This document shows, in pieces, positions 11,332 to 21,700 of a DNA stretch of 64,000 nucleotides (positions are counted from its first letter, which is position 1; every line of letters starts with the position of its first letter). A model generated the notes under the pieces. The model saw only the letters and a program-made list of their open reading frames with translations, was not told the DNA's origin and did no database searches. The DNA lies in contig JAQMWT010000393.1 of assembly GCA_029834535.1 (NCBI GenBank), positions 1 through 64,000 of the forward strand. Reading direction: 5' to 3'. The position numbers were made by a program, and so were the translations under genes. Source of the stretch: Chrysophaeum taylorii. Its lineage: Eukaryota > Sar > Pelagophyceae > Pelagomonadales > Pelagomonadaceae.

Positions 11332-11959
11332 GGAATTTTCGCTCAGGGTTTTGGTTTACTAGTTTAATATGTGATTTCAACCACTGGTTTGAACTGGATC
11401 AAACAAACCTCACTTTCGGCACCCAAGGACCACAGAAACGCTCGCTCGAAAAATGGTGGAGGACGTCAGTTTGCGGTCAGGAGGCTTATCCCCTTCTGCG
11501 CTTCGCGCTCGCTACTCTTCTTTCGGCGTCGCACACGACCCGTGACGTGTACAAGGGCGGGCGGCCCATGAGCTTGGAGAGCGACTACGTGATCGCATTG
11601 CATAAGAGTGACGGCACGTTCGAATGGAAATACGCGGCACGTGGCTGCGCGCACGCACGCACGGGCAGTTAGTTTTTCAAGTCATCTTGATGGGTTGAGC
11701 ACATTGTCCTGAATTGCAATCGCACGCCCGACGACGACGATGATGAGCATCCGCTCATCGAGCCCCCTGCCGCCCCCGTCGCCGAAGTTGACGTCATCCC
11801 GTGACCTTTCTTCAATATACGACTGGTAATATGTGGAAAATTACGGAAGCGCGGAGTGCTGCGGGTGGGGGGGGTGGGGATCATAGCCGGGCACCCCGAG
11901 AGAGCATTTATCATATGCAGAGCCTCGAGAGGGCATCATAGATGGCCACCCCATACGAG
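11332..11959. other. Intergenic stretch, nothing recognised
   Basis: Only short frames with no recognisable domain. It ends at the 8-bp target duplication of the MITE. Confidence 0.5.
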
Positions 11960-11967
11960 AGTAATAC

Positions 11968-12224
11968 CAGGGTCGGATAAGAAAGTTCGTACGAGCCGTT
12001 AACTATGTTTCAGTTTGTACTAAGACATACTCAACGGATCGCTGAGCTATGTTCATTTGTACTCAAGCAGTATGTGCCGCCACGCCGCGAGATCGTCGCG
12101 ATGGAACTAGTCCCCATAGTGAAGTCGGCATCCTTTCGTCCCCTCACGCAAAAAAGGAAAAAGCCCGCGCGTTGTAGGACCCGTCGTTGCGGCGCGGGCT
12201 AGTCTCGTTTTCTTATCCGACCCT
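11968..12224. mobile_element. hAT-like MITE, copy A (257 bp)
   Basis: A non-autonomous DNA transposon. The left end CAGGGTCGGATAAGAAA and right end TTTCTTATCCGACCCT are inverted repeats of about 16 bp. The flanks carry an exact 8-bp duplication AGTAATAC (11960-11967 and 12225-12232). An 8-bp duplication with a CAGGG terminus is the hAT superfamily signature. Near the right end, AGCCCGCGC pairs with GCGCGGGCT to give a subterminal hairpin. No ORF is present, so movement would need a hAT transposase supplied in trans. Confidence 0.88.
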
Positions 12225-12232
12225 AGTAATAC

Positions 12233-12830
12233 ATTCATATTCCGGTTGCAACGGACCGTATGTACCAGTCACGTTAAAGTGTACCGGAACTAGAGATCCT
12301 TTGGTTGAAAAACTAACCCCTCTTGCGCGACGGCGACGGCATCGCGTTGACGCGGGTCACGGTGCTGCACCTCCCAAATCATGTGCAAATCATGTGCTTC
12401 TCCTGGGGCCGATGGTCATTCAACCCCTCTTCACGACGATCGGCAACTCTTTGTCGAACTGCTCGCCCTTCACGATCAACGAACGGGGCGATCCGCTCGT
12501 TCCCCGTGTTGTTTGGGTTCGGAAGTCGGCGATGGGCGGCGGTTGGTTTTCCACCTCTTTGGCCGCTGGACGGTTTGTCTCGTCATCCAAAGCCGCGTGG
12601 CGTTCCGCCGTCGCTCGCCACGAAGGCGCGAGCCATAACGCGGTTTATCGCGAGAAAAAACGGAAGACGTCCGAAGCAGTCTAGCGGCCTATAGGTAATT
12701 TCTGTTTTTTTCTAGCAAGTAAAAAGAAAGGAAAATGCGAAAGAACACCGTTACCGAGACAGCTTTGGTCAAAACCTTCTCTTCGAGAGGGTTAGTGTTT
12801 CAACCAAAGGATTACCAAACGTTTTTTTAT
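12233..12830. other. Intergenic stretch, nothing recognised
   Basis: Plus-strand frames 12187-12684 and 12323-12694 are open but overlap the MITE or each other, and they have no recognisable domain. I cannot support a gene. Confidence 0.4.
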
Positions 12831-12831
12831 C

Positions 12832-12945
12832 TGATTTTGAACTGTCAACGGCTAGCATCATTTTTGGGACGACGCACAGGGGTATATATAGCCCCGGGCA
12901 CTCGCGCACATCAGGACCGGCATTCCCACCCTCACCTTTTGGTTA
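12832..12945 (+). repeat. Local repeat, copy A
   Basis: Two blocks, TTTTGAACTGTCAACGGCTA (12836 onward) and a ~65-bp block containing GGGGTATATATAGCCCCGGG. Both recur at 13246-13384 in swapped order. The second contains a TATA-like string flanked by an inverted GGGG/CCCC pair. The first block recurs near 63226. Confidence 0.7.
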
Positions 12946-13245
12946 CGGGCCCTTACAGCGCTCGAGGTGGATCGCGCGTTCGAATCCGCCCCACCGCTGC
13001 GCCGCAAGGAGTGTGTGAATGCCTTCGAAGCAGTTGCCATCGCCAACTGCTGGAGCCCCGTCGTCTAGCACACACACTAGACCCCCCTCATCTGGGCGCT
13101 TTCACTTACCAGGACCGGGTGTTCATCTCCGACGCAGATGTTCATCTTAAGCAGATGGCGTCGTCGTCTGCTGGGTCCCCACCGTCTCGCATACACATAC
13201 ATGCTTGGCTCGCCCAGATGTTCACGTTTCACTATGATGGGGAAG

Positions 13246-13384
13246 CACCGGGGTAAATATAGCCCCGGGCACTCGCACACATCAGGACCGGCGTTCCTAC
13301 CCTCACCTTTTGCGACGGACCATATCATACCGAACGTTTTTGGTCTACTTTATACTGATTTTGAAATGTCAACAGCTAGCATCG
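13246..13384 (+). repeat. Local repeat, copy B
   Basis: This holds the same two blocks as 12832-12945 at about 90% similarity by eye. The GGGGTAAATATAGCCCCGGG block comes first and the TTTTGAAATGTCAACAGCTA block second. Confidence 0.7.
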
Positions 13385-13894
13385 TCGCGTAGTACCATTT
13401 TTTCTGGCAGCTTGCCCGTTTTTGTCGTTTAGTAGCTGTTGATTTCACTCCGTTCCATCAACAGTATTCGATTTGTACTGTGTATTCGATTTGTACAACT
13501 GTTGGTTGTTATCAAAAAAGGTTTTTTTTTTTGTGCGCGGTTTGATTGATTCCGTGAGTGCGTTTCTGACTCGATACGTAATCGAACGCAACGGGTACGA
13601 AGAAGGTTCATGCGACTTTGTTTGGTAAACCAAAAAAACATCAACATGACGTGGTAAAGTTAAGGATTAGGGTCTAGTTTCAAGACCTAGGGGTCAAAGA
13701 GACGTGTGCCGGTGTCAGGTGAACAGTTACTGGCGATAAAACATCAGGTACGAAGTACGTATTACACGTTTGCGAGAATGTTCCAAGTCGGAAGAAAAGG
13801 ATTTTATTTACTGGGGGTTTACTTGCCCTGTTGCTGGTTGATGCTTGCGTTCTGCTGACCACCAGCATCTCGTGTTTGAAGTCCGAGCAACCGC
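13385..13894. other. Intergenic stretch upstream of the TAZ-like gene
   Basis: AT-richer than its surroundings, with no supported gene. It presumably contains the promoter of the next gene, but no motif could be assigned. Confidence 0.4.
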
Positions 13895-14920
13895 ATGAGA
13901 GAGTCTAGTGCGGTCGAGTGGGTGGAGGAGGCGAAGAAAGTGAGTGAGAGTATCTGGGTTATCCGGCATGCCATGCAATGCAACTGCGAGGCTGAGGAGG
14001 ATGCGTGGGGCCATCAGGGATCCTATAATTCCGAGCTCCAGCGTTCGTCGTCCAAGTGTCGGCGGTGCGAAGTGGCAGGGTGCGGGACGGCCAAGCGTGT
14101 GCTCCGCGTGATTGAGGAGCAGGAGAAGGCCAACCTAGGCGAGGATGCCGTACCGAAAGGATCTGCGCTCGAGGCGGCCGTAGGCTTCGTGCGTTCCGTA
14201 CTTCATCACCAAGTGACTTGTCCGTGGGCTCTGGGGGGACCGTGCGATGCCGACACCGAGCCGTGTTTGCTGTGCGCGCTCGTCTCTCGCGCTCGCGTCG
14301 CGCGGACGCCCGCGCTGTCGCTCGACTATTCTCGTCGGGCCGAGCGCGACGCGCCGTCGTTCGAGGTGCCAGATATCATGTCGCGTCGGGACCTCGAGGC
14401 CGCGCTCGATGATTGTCCGCCCGAGCTGCGACGATCGACGACGACGGAGGAGCTCGCGATGCTGCTGAGCGACCTTTCGCGGCGCCCGAACGGCCCGGTC
14501 GCGGCGACGCCCATCCTCGGCGAGCTCGAGAAGCGGCGTCAACGGCCGACCGTGTATCCCCCTGCCGAGGAGGACGAGGACGCGGCCGAGCAGCCATCGA
14601 TGCCGCCGACGAGGCGCCATCGCGTCGTCTACGACAATCCCTACGCCGACGACGCCAAGCACGAGGTTCTGCCCGAGGCGCCGACGCCCGAACTCAAGCG
14701 ACCCCGCTTCGCCGACCCCGACGAGGGCTCCAAGCCCCTGCGCGTGACGACCACGTCGCCGCGCGCCGCCGTCGCGGCCCACGCCGGCGTCATGCCGCGG
14801 AGTCCGAGTTTTTCGGCAGCCGCGTCGTCGTTGCTCGCGCTCACGGGATCCAAGCCCCGCCCCCAGCGGTCCAACATCGTTGGGCAAAGAGTGCCACCGC
14901 TCCTGATGCCCCAATGCTAG
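13895..14920 (+). CDS. TAZ-like zinc-finger protein
   Basis: 341 residues. Residues about 20-125 contain clustered Cys/His: RHAMQC, then KCRRCEVAGCGTAKRVLRVI, then a further C...PCLLCALVSRARV. The C-x4-C followed by a Lys-Arg-rich helix resembles the TAZ zinc finger of CBP/p300-type coactivators and BTB-TAZ proteins, which binds transactivation domains. The third and fourth zinc sites do not align cleanly. The rest is low-complexity: Arg/Glu-rich, with a segment TRRHRVVYDNPYADDA and a Ser/Pro/Arg-rich tail. No acetyltransferase or BTB domain is present. A nuclear adaptor role is inference. Confidence 0.5.
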   Translation: MRESSAVEWVEEAKKVSESIWVIRHAMQCNCEAEEDAWGHQGSYNSELQRSSSKCRRCEVAGCGTAKRVLRVIEEQEKANLGEDAVPKGSALEAAVGFVRSVLHHQVTCPWALGGPCDADTEPCLLCALVSRARVARTPALSLDYSRRAERDAPSFEVPDIMSRRDLEAALDDCPPELRRSTTTEELAMLLSDLSRRPNGPVAATPILGELEKRRQRPTVYPPAEEDEDAAEQPSMPPTRRHRVVYDNPYADDAKHEVLPEAPTPELKRPRFADPDEGSKPLRVTTTSPRAAVAAHAGVMPRSPSFSAAASSLLALTGSKPRPQRSNIVGQRVPPLLMPQC

Positions 14921-15818
14921 ACTCTTCTCGTTCGCTCGCGCTCGTCGCTCGCTCTCGTTTCTCTCGCCGCTTCGAAGTCATCTACTACAAAAAAGATTCA
15001 CCACCTCGCCAAAAAGTTATTATGCCTACTGCCTGAAGATCACCCAGGTTGCCCCAACCTCCGCCATCACCCTCTCCAAGGACCGTCGTCACCCGTCCCA
15101 AGACGGCACCGAACAGTTCAACAACAACAACAAAGTCAAGAACGATGACGTCGACATCAACCTCGCGGGCCGCGACCGACCGACCCACTCTTATATTATC
15201 GTGTTGGGCGGCCAATGCTCGCGCGTCGAGGCGTGTGTCGACGAACCAAGATCCAAGATCATGAAGAAGATAACAAGGACCCACGGCGACCTTCGGTCGT
15301 TTTTTTCGGGTTTTCCACCACGCTCGGCGGACGATTCTCGACGCCCATCATACCATATCCTGCGCCACCGTCGCGCTGCGGATGATGTAGGAGGCGCCCC
15401 TCCTGCCTTCTGCTGCCAGCACGTCGCGCCGCCGCCTTTGCCGCCGCCTCCCTCACGCCGCCCCCTCGTGTTTCTTTCTCCACCCTCCTTGTCCAGACTA
15501 TTTATTCACGTAAGAATAATGCTCCTCCTTCCTGCCGGCTGGGATGCTTTTCGGTCGGCGCCAAGCCAAAAAACAAAAAACAACAACAACAACAAACTGT
15601 CGGTCGAATCGCGTTACATTTCGAAGAAGAATCTAACAGCAAGCGTAGTTCGAACGTAGGTGGTATAGAGTACACCACCAACAAATCTTTCCCGGCCGGC
15701 CGGCAAATGGATCGATCATCTTGAAAAGCAAACGTACATCGCCAACTGACGACGCCGAAACTGCCGACTGACGTTCACATCCAACAAGAGGAGGGTAAGT
15801 AAGTTCAAAGTTTCCGAG
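14921..15818. other. Intergenic region, no confident gene
   Basis: Frames on both strands are short and of low complexity. A plus frame at 15201-15659 and a minus frame at 15284-14985 are open but carry no domain. GGGTAAGTAAG just upstream of the next start resembles a splice donor and could be part of a 5' UTR intron. Confidence 0.4.
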
Positions 15819-16877
15819 ATGGGAACGAAGATGGTCGAATTGTTTCTGGAAGGGGAAGCGTGGTCGTTCGAGATGGCGCTGTCGGCGACGCAGGTGTCGC
15901 AGCGGGCGTCAAAGCTCCTCAAGTGGTTTTGCCACGCCGCTGCGCGGCGCGCGACGCCGATCGTGCTCGAAGCTTCGAAGCTCGCGCTGTTCGACGCCGG
16001 AAGTGGCGAAGTGTTGGACCTCGACGCGCCGATCGGCGAGGTGAGGGACTCGGTGCTCGTCGCGGAGTGGGCGGATGCGGCGACGCTCGAGGCCCTCGGC
16101 GGGTCGCGCGCCGCCGACCCGTGGGTCTTGTTCTGCGCCGACGAGAGGCTCGTAAAGTTCGACAAAGTCGCGAAGGAACCTTCTCTCGCGTACCTGCGCT
16201 TCCTCCGCAAGGCGCGTGGGTGCGGGTGCGTGCTGGGCGCGGACCGCCTCGAGATATTGGCCGCCGGGCGACAGCGCCTCGAGGCGGAACCGCCCGACGA
16301 TTCGGAGAAATCCGAGTTCGAGACGCTCGGTCGGCCCGCGGGGGTCGACCGCCAGGCCTGGACGCGCCTCCTGACGGCGCGCGAGTGGAAGAGCGAGGGC
16401 GATTCGTGGCTCGCGACCGCCGCGGGCCCGGCTGACGCGAACGACGCCCTCGTCGCCTACGCCCGGGCGGGAGCGTGCGTCGACGATTTTTTGCTCGACG
16501 CCCGCGGGCAGTGGGCGCGGCGGCGCCTCGCGACCTTCGCGGTCGACCTCGCCCGCGCCCTCGCCGTCTCGACGGCGGTGGCACTCCTCGTTTCCGCCGA
16601 CCCCCAGGCATGTCTGGACCACCTTAATCGAGCGGCGGCGGCGGCTTCTTCTTCTTCTTCTGCTGCTGCGAACGACAAGGACGCGCGCTTCTGCCGCGCC
16701 GAGGCCCTGCGCCGCCTCGGCTTTCCCAAACTCGCGCTCGACCTCCTCCTCGACTTGAGAGAACACCAGACCCTCGACAACCGCGAGCGCGAAATTTTGG
16801 AAACCTCGGTCGCCAGCCTGGAAGCTGCGGTCCACAAGCTCGCAAACCCCGTGCGGCGCACGAAGAAGCGCTGGTGA
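15819..16877 (+). CDS. Hypothetical protein with TPR-like C-terminal helices
   Basis: 352 residues, family not recognised. The N-terminal 100 residues are mixed alpha/beta, starting MVELFLEGEAW. The middle carries Trp-containing helices (DRQAWTRLLTAREWKS). The C-terminal third has paired helices of TPR type: a long Ala-rich helix, then DARFCRAEALRRLGFPKLALDLLLDL (split across two turns), ending in a basic KKRW tail. An Ala/Ser run (about 16640-16670) comes from a GCG/TCT simple repeat. MetThr-type alternatives for the start are absent; ATG at 15819 is the first in frame, with ATG 15831 as second choice. Confidence 0.6.
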   Translation: MGTKMVELFLEGEAWSFEMALSATQVSQRASKLLKWFCHAAARRATPIVLEASKLALFDAGSGEVLDLDAPIGEVRDSVLVAEWADAATLEALGGSRAADPWVLFCADERLVKFDKVAKEPSLAYLRFLRKARGCGCVLGADRLEILAAGRQRLEAEPPDDSEKSEFETLGRPAGVDRQAWTRLLTAREWKSEGDSWLATAAGPADANDALVAYARAGACVDDFLLDARGQWARRRLATFAVDLARALAVSTAVALLVSADPQACLDHLNRAAAAASSSSSAAANDKDARFCRAEALRRLGFPKLALDLLLDLREHQTLDNREREILETSVASLEAAVHKLANPVRRTKKRW

Positions 16878-16907
16878 CGACGTTTTTCTCCCCCCCCCCC
16901 CCCATAA

Positions 16908-17837
16908 TTAGGGCGCGAGGAGGTCGATGGCGGCCTGGAAGAGGCGGGGGATACCGAGGTCGGCCGGTACGCGGGAGTAGTCGGTGGGGGTCGGGTCGTC
17001 GGACTCCTTGACGTAGACGAACAAGTGGCCGTCGGGGACGTCGCGGGAGACGCGGAGGGTGTCGTCGACGAAAGTGGTCTCGAAGCGCGGGCGCGGCGTG
17101 TCGAAGGGGAGGAGGTCGGCGAGGCGGCGGGACTCGAGCTTGAGACCGGCGTCGAGGGCGGCGCGGATTCCGGGAATATTTGATCCCTTGACTTCGACGG
17201 TGTCCATGAGGAGCGTGATGACGCCCGCCTCATCGTCGTCGTCGTCGTCGCCGTCGTCCTCGATGTCGGCCGTCGAGACGATGGAGCCCGTGATGGTGAG
17301 CGGCAGGCTTCCCCCGACGCGCTGGGGATACGCGGCGACGATCGTCTCGAATTCGCTGACCAATCTTTTCGCTCGAGGGTCGATGAGCTGGCGCACGGCG
17401 CCGATATCGCCGACGGCCGTCGCAGCGCGATGAAGATCGCAAAACAAGTCGTAGCGCTGCGCCTCGCGGGGCGTCGCGCACGTCGCGCGACCGGCCATCC
17501 AGAACGGACTACTCCGGAAGATTTGCGTGTCGCTGTAGGCGAGACTCCAACGGCCCGCGATTTCCTCGACAGACGTCGGCCGTCGATTGAGCTTCTCGAG
17601 CTCGCTTACCAGGGTGGCGACCTTGGCCTTGGTCGCCGAGGCCCCGAGAGCTTCGCCGCGCGCCGTCGCCGCCATCGCCGCGAGGAGAGCGCCTTTGGTC
17701 TCGCTCACGTCGCTGATCTCGTCAACCGCCTCGACATCGATGACCTCGGTCGCGCGACGCCGCACCGTCACGTCCGCGCCCGGTCGTAGCGCCGCCGCGA
17801 GGCTCGCGATCAGCCAGATCATCATCATCACCACCAT
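16908..17837 (-). CDS. PAP/fibrillin-family plastid lipid-associated protein
   Basis: About 309 residues. Fibrillins are plastid lipid-binding proteins of thylakoids and plastoglobules. The domain starts with ETKGALLAAMAATARGE, continues with LVSELEKLNRRP, then GRWSLAYSDTQIFRSSPFWM (the family's 'G-W-L-Y-t' core), and ends with RFETTFVDDTLRVSRD, typical of the C-terminal PAP signature. ATG 17837 is chosen because it gives MVVMMMIWLIASLAAALRPG, a signal peptide followed by an ALRP-type motif as in bipartite plastid presequences. The longer frame to 18029 would overlap the opposite gene. A (GAT/GAC)n run encodes poly-Asp near residue 190. Confidence 0.85.
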   Translation of the reverse strand: MVVMMMIWLIASLAAALRPGADVTVRRRATEVIDVEAVDEISDVSETKGALLAAMAATARGEALGASATKAKVATLVSELEKLNRRPTSVEEIAGRWSLAYSDTQIFRSSPFWMAGRATCATPREAQRYDLFCDLHRAATAVGDIGAVRQLIDPRAKRLVSEFETIVAAYPQRVGGSLPLTITGSIVSTADIEDDGDDDDDDEAGVITLLMDTVEVKGSNIPGIRAALDAGLKLESRRLADLLPFDTPRPRFETTFVDDTLRVSRDVPDGHLFVYVKESDDPTPTDYSRVPADLGIPRLFQAAIDLLAP

Positions 17838-18600
17838 GTTTCGCGCCACGTCACCCTCAACGGACATGCTCGGCTTGTGGGCCAAGGCAAACCAGCTGAG
17901 CAAGGGCTGGGTGCCCCCGCCAAAACCCGAGGACGACCGAAAAAACAGCACCAAGCAGCGAGTGCTCCTCGTCCACGCCCACCCGATCCCCTCGAGTTTC
18001 TCGGGAGCGATCGCGAACGCCGTGCGCAACGGCCTTCAAGAAGCCGGCCACGACGTCGTCTACCTGTCGCTCTACGGCGTCGGTTTTGAGGCTGCCCTCA
18101 CCGCCGACGAGCGCGTGCGGTACCTGGGCCCCACGCCCGACCACCCTCGACTCCCGGCGTACCCGACGCCGTCCCGCGACGTCGCGGCGTCGATCGCCGA
18201 GCTCAAAAGGTGCGACGCGCTCGTCTTCGTCTTTCCGACCTGGTGGTTCAACGTCCCGGGCATTCTCAAGGGATGGATCGATCGGGCCTTTCTGCCGGGC
18301 GTCGCCTTTAAGCTGCCGCACCTCGAAACCGAGAAACAGCCGACGAGGGGGGGGCTCATTCCGGGCCTGCCCAACATCAAAAACCTTGGTATCGTCACCA
18401 CCTATGGCGCCCCCCGCCTCGCTACCCTGCTCGCCGGCGACAACGGCACCAACATGATCACGCGTGCCTTGCTCCCCCTCTTCGCGGAGAATTGCTGGGT
18501 CCACTTCCACGGTCTCTACGAGATGGACACTTCTTCCGACAAACAGCGCGCCACCTTCCTGGCCAAGGTCCAGGACCACTACAGGTCCGCCTTCTGCTGA
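17836..18600 (+). CDS. NAD(P)H:quinone reductase-like flavoprotein (flavodoxin-2 fold)
   Basis: About 254 residues. The family transfers two electrons from NAD(P)H through FMN or FAD to quinones. Family features are RVLLVHAHPIPSSFSGAIAN (first beta strand and phosphate-binding loop), the gap region LTADERVRYLG, DALVFVFPTWWFNVPGILKG followed by WIDRAFLPGVAF (the typical PxWWfxxPaxLKGWiDRvf signature), and a later TTYGAP loop. ATG 17836 overlaps the start of the divergent PAP gene; ATG 17866 is an alternative leaving 28 bp between starts. The open frame back to 17587 lies antisense to the PAP gene and is rejected. Partnership with plastid quinones is suggested only by the neighbour. Confidence 0.85.
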   Translation: MFRATSPSTDMLGLWAKANQLSKGWVPPPKPEDDRKNSTKQRVLLVHAHPIPSSFSGAIANAVRNGLQEAGHDVVYLSLYGVGFEAALTADERVRYLGPTPDHPRLPAYPTPSRDVAASIAELKRCDALVFVFPTWWFNVPGILKGWIDRAFLPGVAFKLPHLETEKQPTRGGLIPGLPNIKNLGIVTTYGAPRLATLLAGDNGTNMITRALLPLFAENCWVHFHGLYEMDTSSDKQRATFLAKVQDHYRSAFC

Positions 18601-18732
18601 CCCCCCCCCACTCCCCCGATCGACCGACCCCCAACAAACAGTGTTTATTATTACGAGTGTTCGAGGTTCGCCCCTTCGCGCGCCGCTACAGGTAATTAAT
18701 TAATTTTATCTCTCTGGACGACGACGACGACG

Positions 18733-21700
18733 ATGATGGCGTCGTCGTCGTCGTCGTCGTCGACGACGCTTCGGCTGTTGCACCTGGGACACTTCATGCA
18801 CCTCTCGGGGCGCGAAGAGCTCGACGAGCTGACGTTCGCCGAGACCGTGCGGCTGAAGCGCGTGTCGGTGGTGCCGTTCGGCAAGAAGCCTCACCCTGAA
18901 TCGCGTCCCGACTTTAGCTCCAAGACGCAGGAGCGCGAGTTCCACGTCGAGATGTTCTACAAGCCAGCGGGCCCCGTTGGTGATGGCAAGGAGGAGGACT
19001 CTGACGTTCCCGAGGGATGGAAGCGGCTCTCGCCCTACTTTAAGGCGACGGGGGGCGCGACGCTCAACTTGCCGGCGGAGGTCGTCGCGGCGCGGGTCGC
19101 GTTGCGCGGCGCGTACGACCGGCTGTCTTTGTGTTTTTACGGCGCGCTCGACGACGAGGAGGTAGAGCCCGAGGAAGTCGAATGGGAGCCGCTGTGGCCG
19201 GGCTGGCCCAAGGTTCCCGAGGCGTCGTGGGCGACGGACGACTCGGGCGGCGGCGGCGTCGACGGCGCGGAAATCGCGACGGCGAGCGATTCGGCGGCCC
19301 CGCAGACGACGGTGCTCTCCGGGACCCCCCGGAGAGCGCGGGACGCGTGGTGGCGCGTGGTGGAGGAGGTGGACGGCGGGGACGTCGCGTCGGCGGAGCT
19401 TTTGTCGCGGCTGGGCGAGGCGATCGGCGAGCTCGAGAAGGAGGCGGTCGCGCCGCCCGACGCGTGCGCGGACGCGCTCGCGGGGTGCTTCGCGCTGCTC
19501 GAGGAGGCGCCTAACCCTTCGGCGGCGGCGATGCGGCTGCGGAAGGAGGTGTTGCGCGGCGCCGCGCTGGCCCTGAAAAAGCAAGCGGGCTTGCACGTCG
19601 AGGGTTTGGTCGCGTGCTGCGCGCGCGCGTTGCGCGATCGCGTCGCGTCGCCGAGGTCCGTGGAGCTCGCGGCGGCCGCGTGTAACCTGGGCTCGAACGG
19701 CGAGCTCATCGAGCACTACGTGCGCGGGTGCTACCAGGCCGCGACCGAGCGCACGGCCGACCCGACGCAGTTTCCGTGCGCGCCCTCGGAAAAGATGCGG
19801 ACGGACCTCGCGCGGTTTCTCGCGCGATGCGCCTTTTATCGGTCGCTCGACGCGCTCGGCGCCGTCGCGTCGAGGATCTGCGGGAAAGAGGCTTTGGGGG
19901 AGGACGAGGACGAGGAGGCGGCGATGTGGGTGGACGCGAGAGAGGCGGCGCGGCGCGCCGACGCCGTGGCCGCCGCGTACCAGGACGATTTTTACGACTC
20001 GAAGCTCGTGTCGTCGGCCGTCGGCTGCGCGGCGTGCGCGGCCGCGAGGCTCGCGTCCGAGACGCTGTGGATGTCGACGCGGCGGCTGCTCCTGCGAGCC
20101 GTATTTCGTGCGCCAAAAAATGTGGTGCCCCTCGTCGACGCGCACACCCAGCGCGAGATTTCGCTGATCCTCGGCGCGTGCGAGGAGACGAGCCGGGAGA
20201 AGGCGTTGGCCGCGTCGTCGCTCGTACCGCTCGAGCTCGAGACGCGCGCGGGCGTCGCGCGCGCTCTGAACGCGCGCCTGCGTGGGCTTTCGCTCGTGAG
20301 CCAGCTCGCCGCCGCCGAGCGCCGGCAGCGCATGTCGCTCCCCGGCGAGGCCGACGAGACCCCGGATCTGGTCGAGCGAGCCGCGGCCTGGGGTTGGGAC
20401 GACGACGACGACGACGACGAAAAAAACTCGCCGCGGTTCGCGATTCGCGCGCTCGAGGACGAAGACGCGCGGGCCGCCATCGTGCGCGTGGCCTCGTCGT
20501 CGTCGTCGTCGTCGACGACCGGAACTCGCGTCGCCGACATCGCCGTCTCTCTCGTCCAAAGAGGCTGGGTCTCGGGAGACCTCTCGCCGCGCGTCCGCCG
20601 CGCGATCGCGGACGCGTTCCTCGGCGACGACGACGACGACGACGCCACCACCACCATGGCGGCCGTGCTCCCGCCGCCGACCAAGAAGGCTCGCGTCGAC
20701 GACGACGACCACCACCACCACCACCATCACGAGAGCCTCGCGTTCGTGCGGTTCAAGCGGATGGCCGAGAGGACGCGCCACGTCTTCGACGACGACGACG
20801 CGTTGTTGCGCGCGTGCCTCTCGCAGAACTCGAACGAAGCCGCGCTGGGGCTCTCGCTCCTCGCCGCGCGCCTCGCGAAGAGCGAGGACGAGGAGGTTTT
20901 GGTGTGCAAGGCGGTCGGACACTACCGGCTCCTCGAGTGCTCGCGCCGCGCGACCGAGCACGTCGCGCCCTCGGCCTTTGGCGCGCTCGAGGCGGCCGCC
21001 CGCGCCCTCGCGACCCTGCGCGCCAGACACGTCTTCGACGCGATCGACCTCGAGAACGACTACTACGGCCGCCCGCGAGCGCTCGCCGCCAAGCCGCCCG
21101 CGACGGAGATTCTCAGGACCTTCGTGCTCAAGTCGTCGTCGACCTCTTCCTTCGGGGACGCGAACGACGACGACGACCAGACCGGCGCGGCCGAGGAGGG
21201 CCGAAGGTCCACGAAACTCGAGGAGATCCGCGCCGTTCGCCGGAAGCTCGTGGTCGCGATTCGCGCCGTTTCCGTCGCCGACAGACTCGTGGCGTGCGTC
21301 GTCGGGCGGCGCCGGCCCCACGACCGCAGGAGCGCCGCCGAAAAGTTCCGCGACCACCGGAACGCGGTCGCGTGCTGCCTGCGACTCCTGTCCGAGCTCT
21401 CGTTGGCCTTTCCGAGGCCGCTCACGCAGATGAAGGACGGCGACCCGGCCGCGCGGTCGCTGCTCGGCGACGATTCGCGCGCCGAGCTTGGGGGGACGCC
21501 GCTCTCGAAGCTCGGCGCGCGCCTCTCGCGCGACCTCGAGCGATTTCTCGCGGCGAGGTTCGCGCCCGAAACCCTCGCCGAGTGCTGCGCGCGCCACGGG
21601 CTCGCGGCGCCCAAAAACCGCCTCGCGGCCCTGCGGACGCTGCGCGCGCTCCTGCCGCCGCGCACCCCCGCGCCCGCCCTCGCCTACGCCGCTCTCGTCG

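Noticed and set aside
12960-12995. GCGTTCGAATCC resembles a tRNA B box
   Set aside because: The flanking bases do not form a T arm, and no A box or cloverleaf could be drawn, so no tRNA or SINE is called.
17587-17835. N-terminal extension of the quinone reductase-like frame
   Set aside because: Ser/Thr/Ala-rich sequence antisense to the PAP gene body; the family fold starts after 17950.
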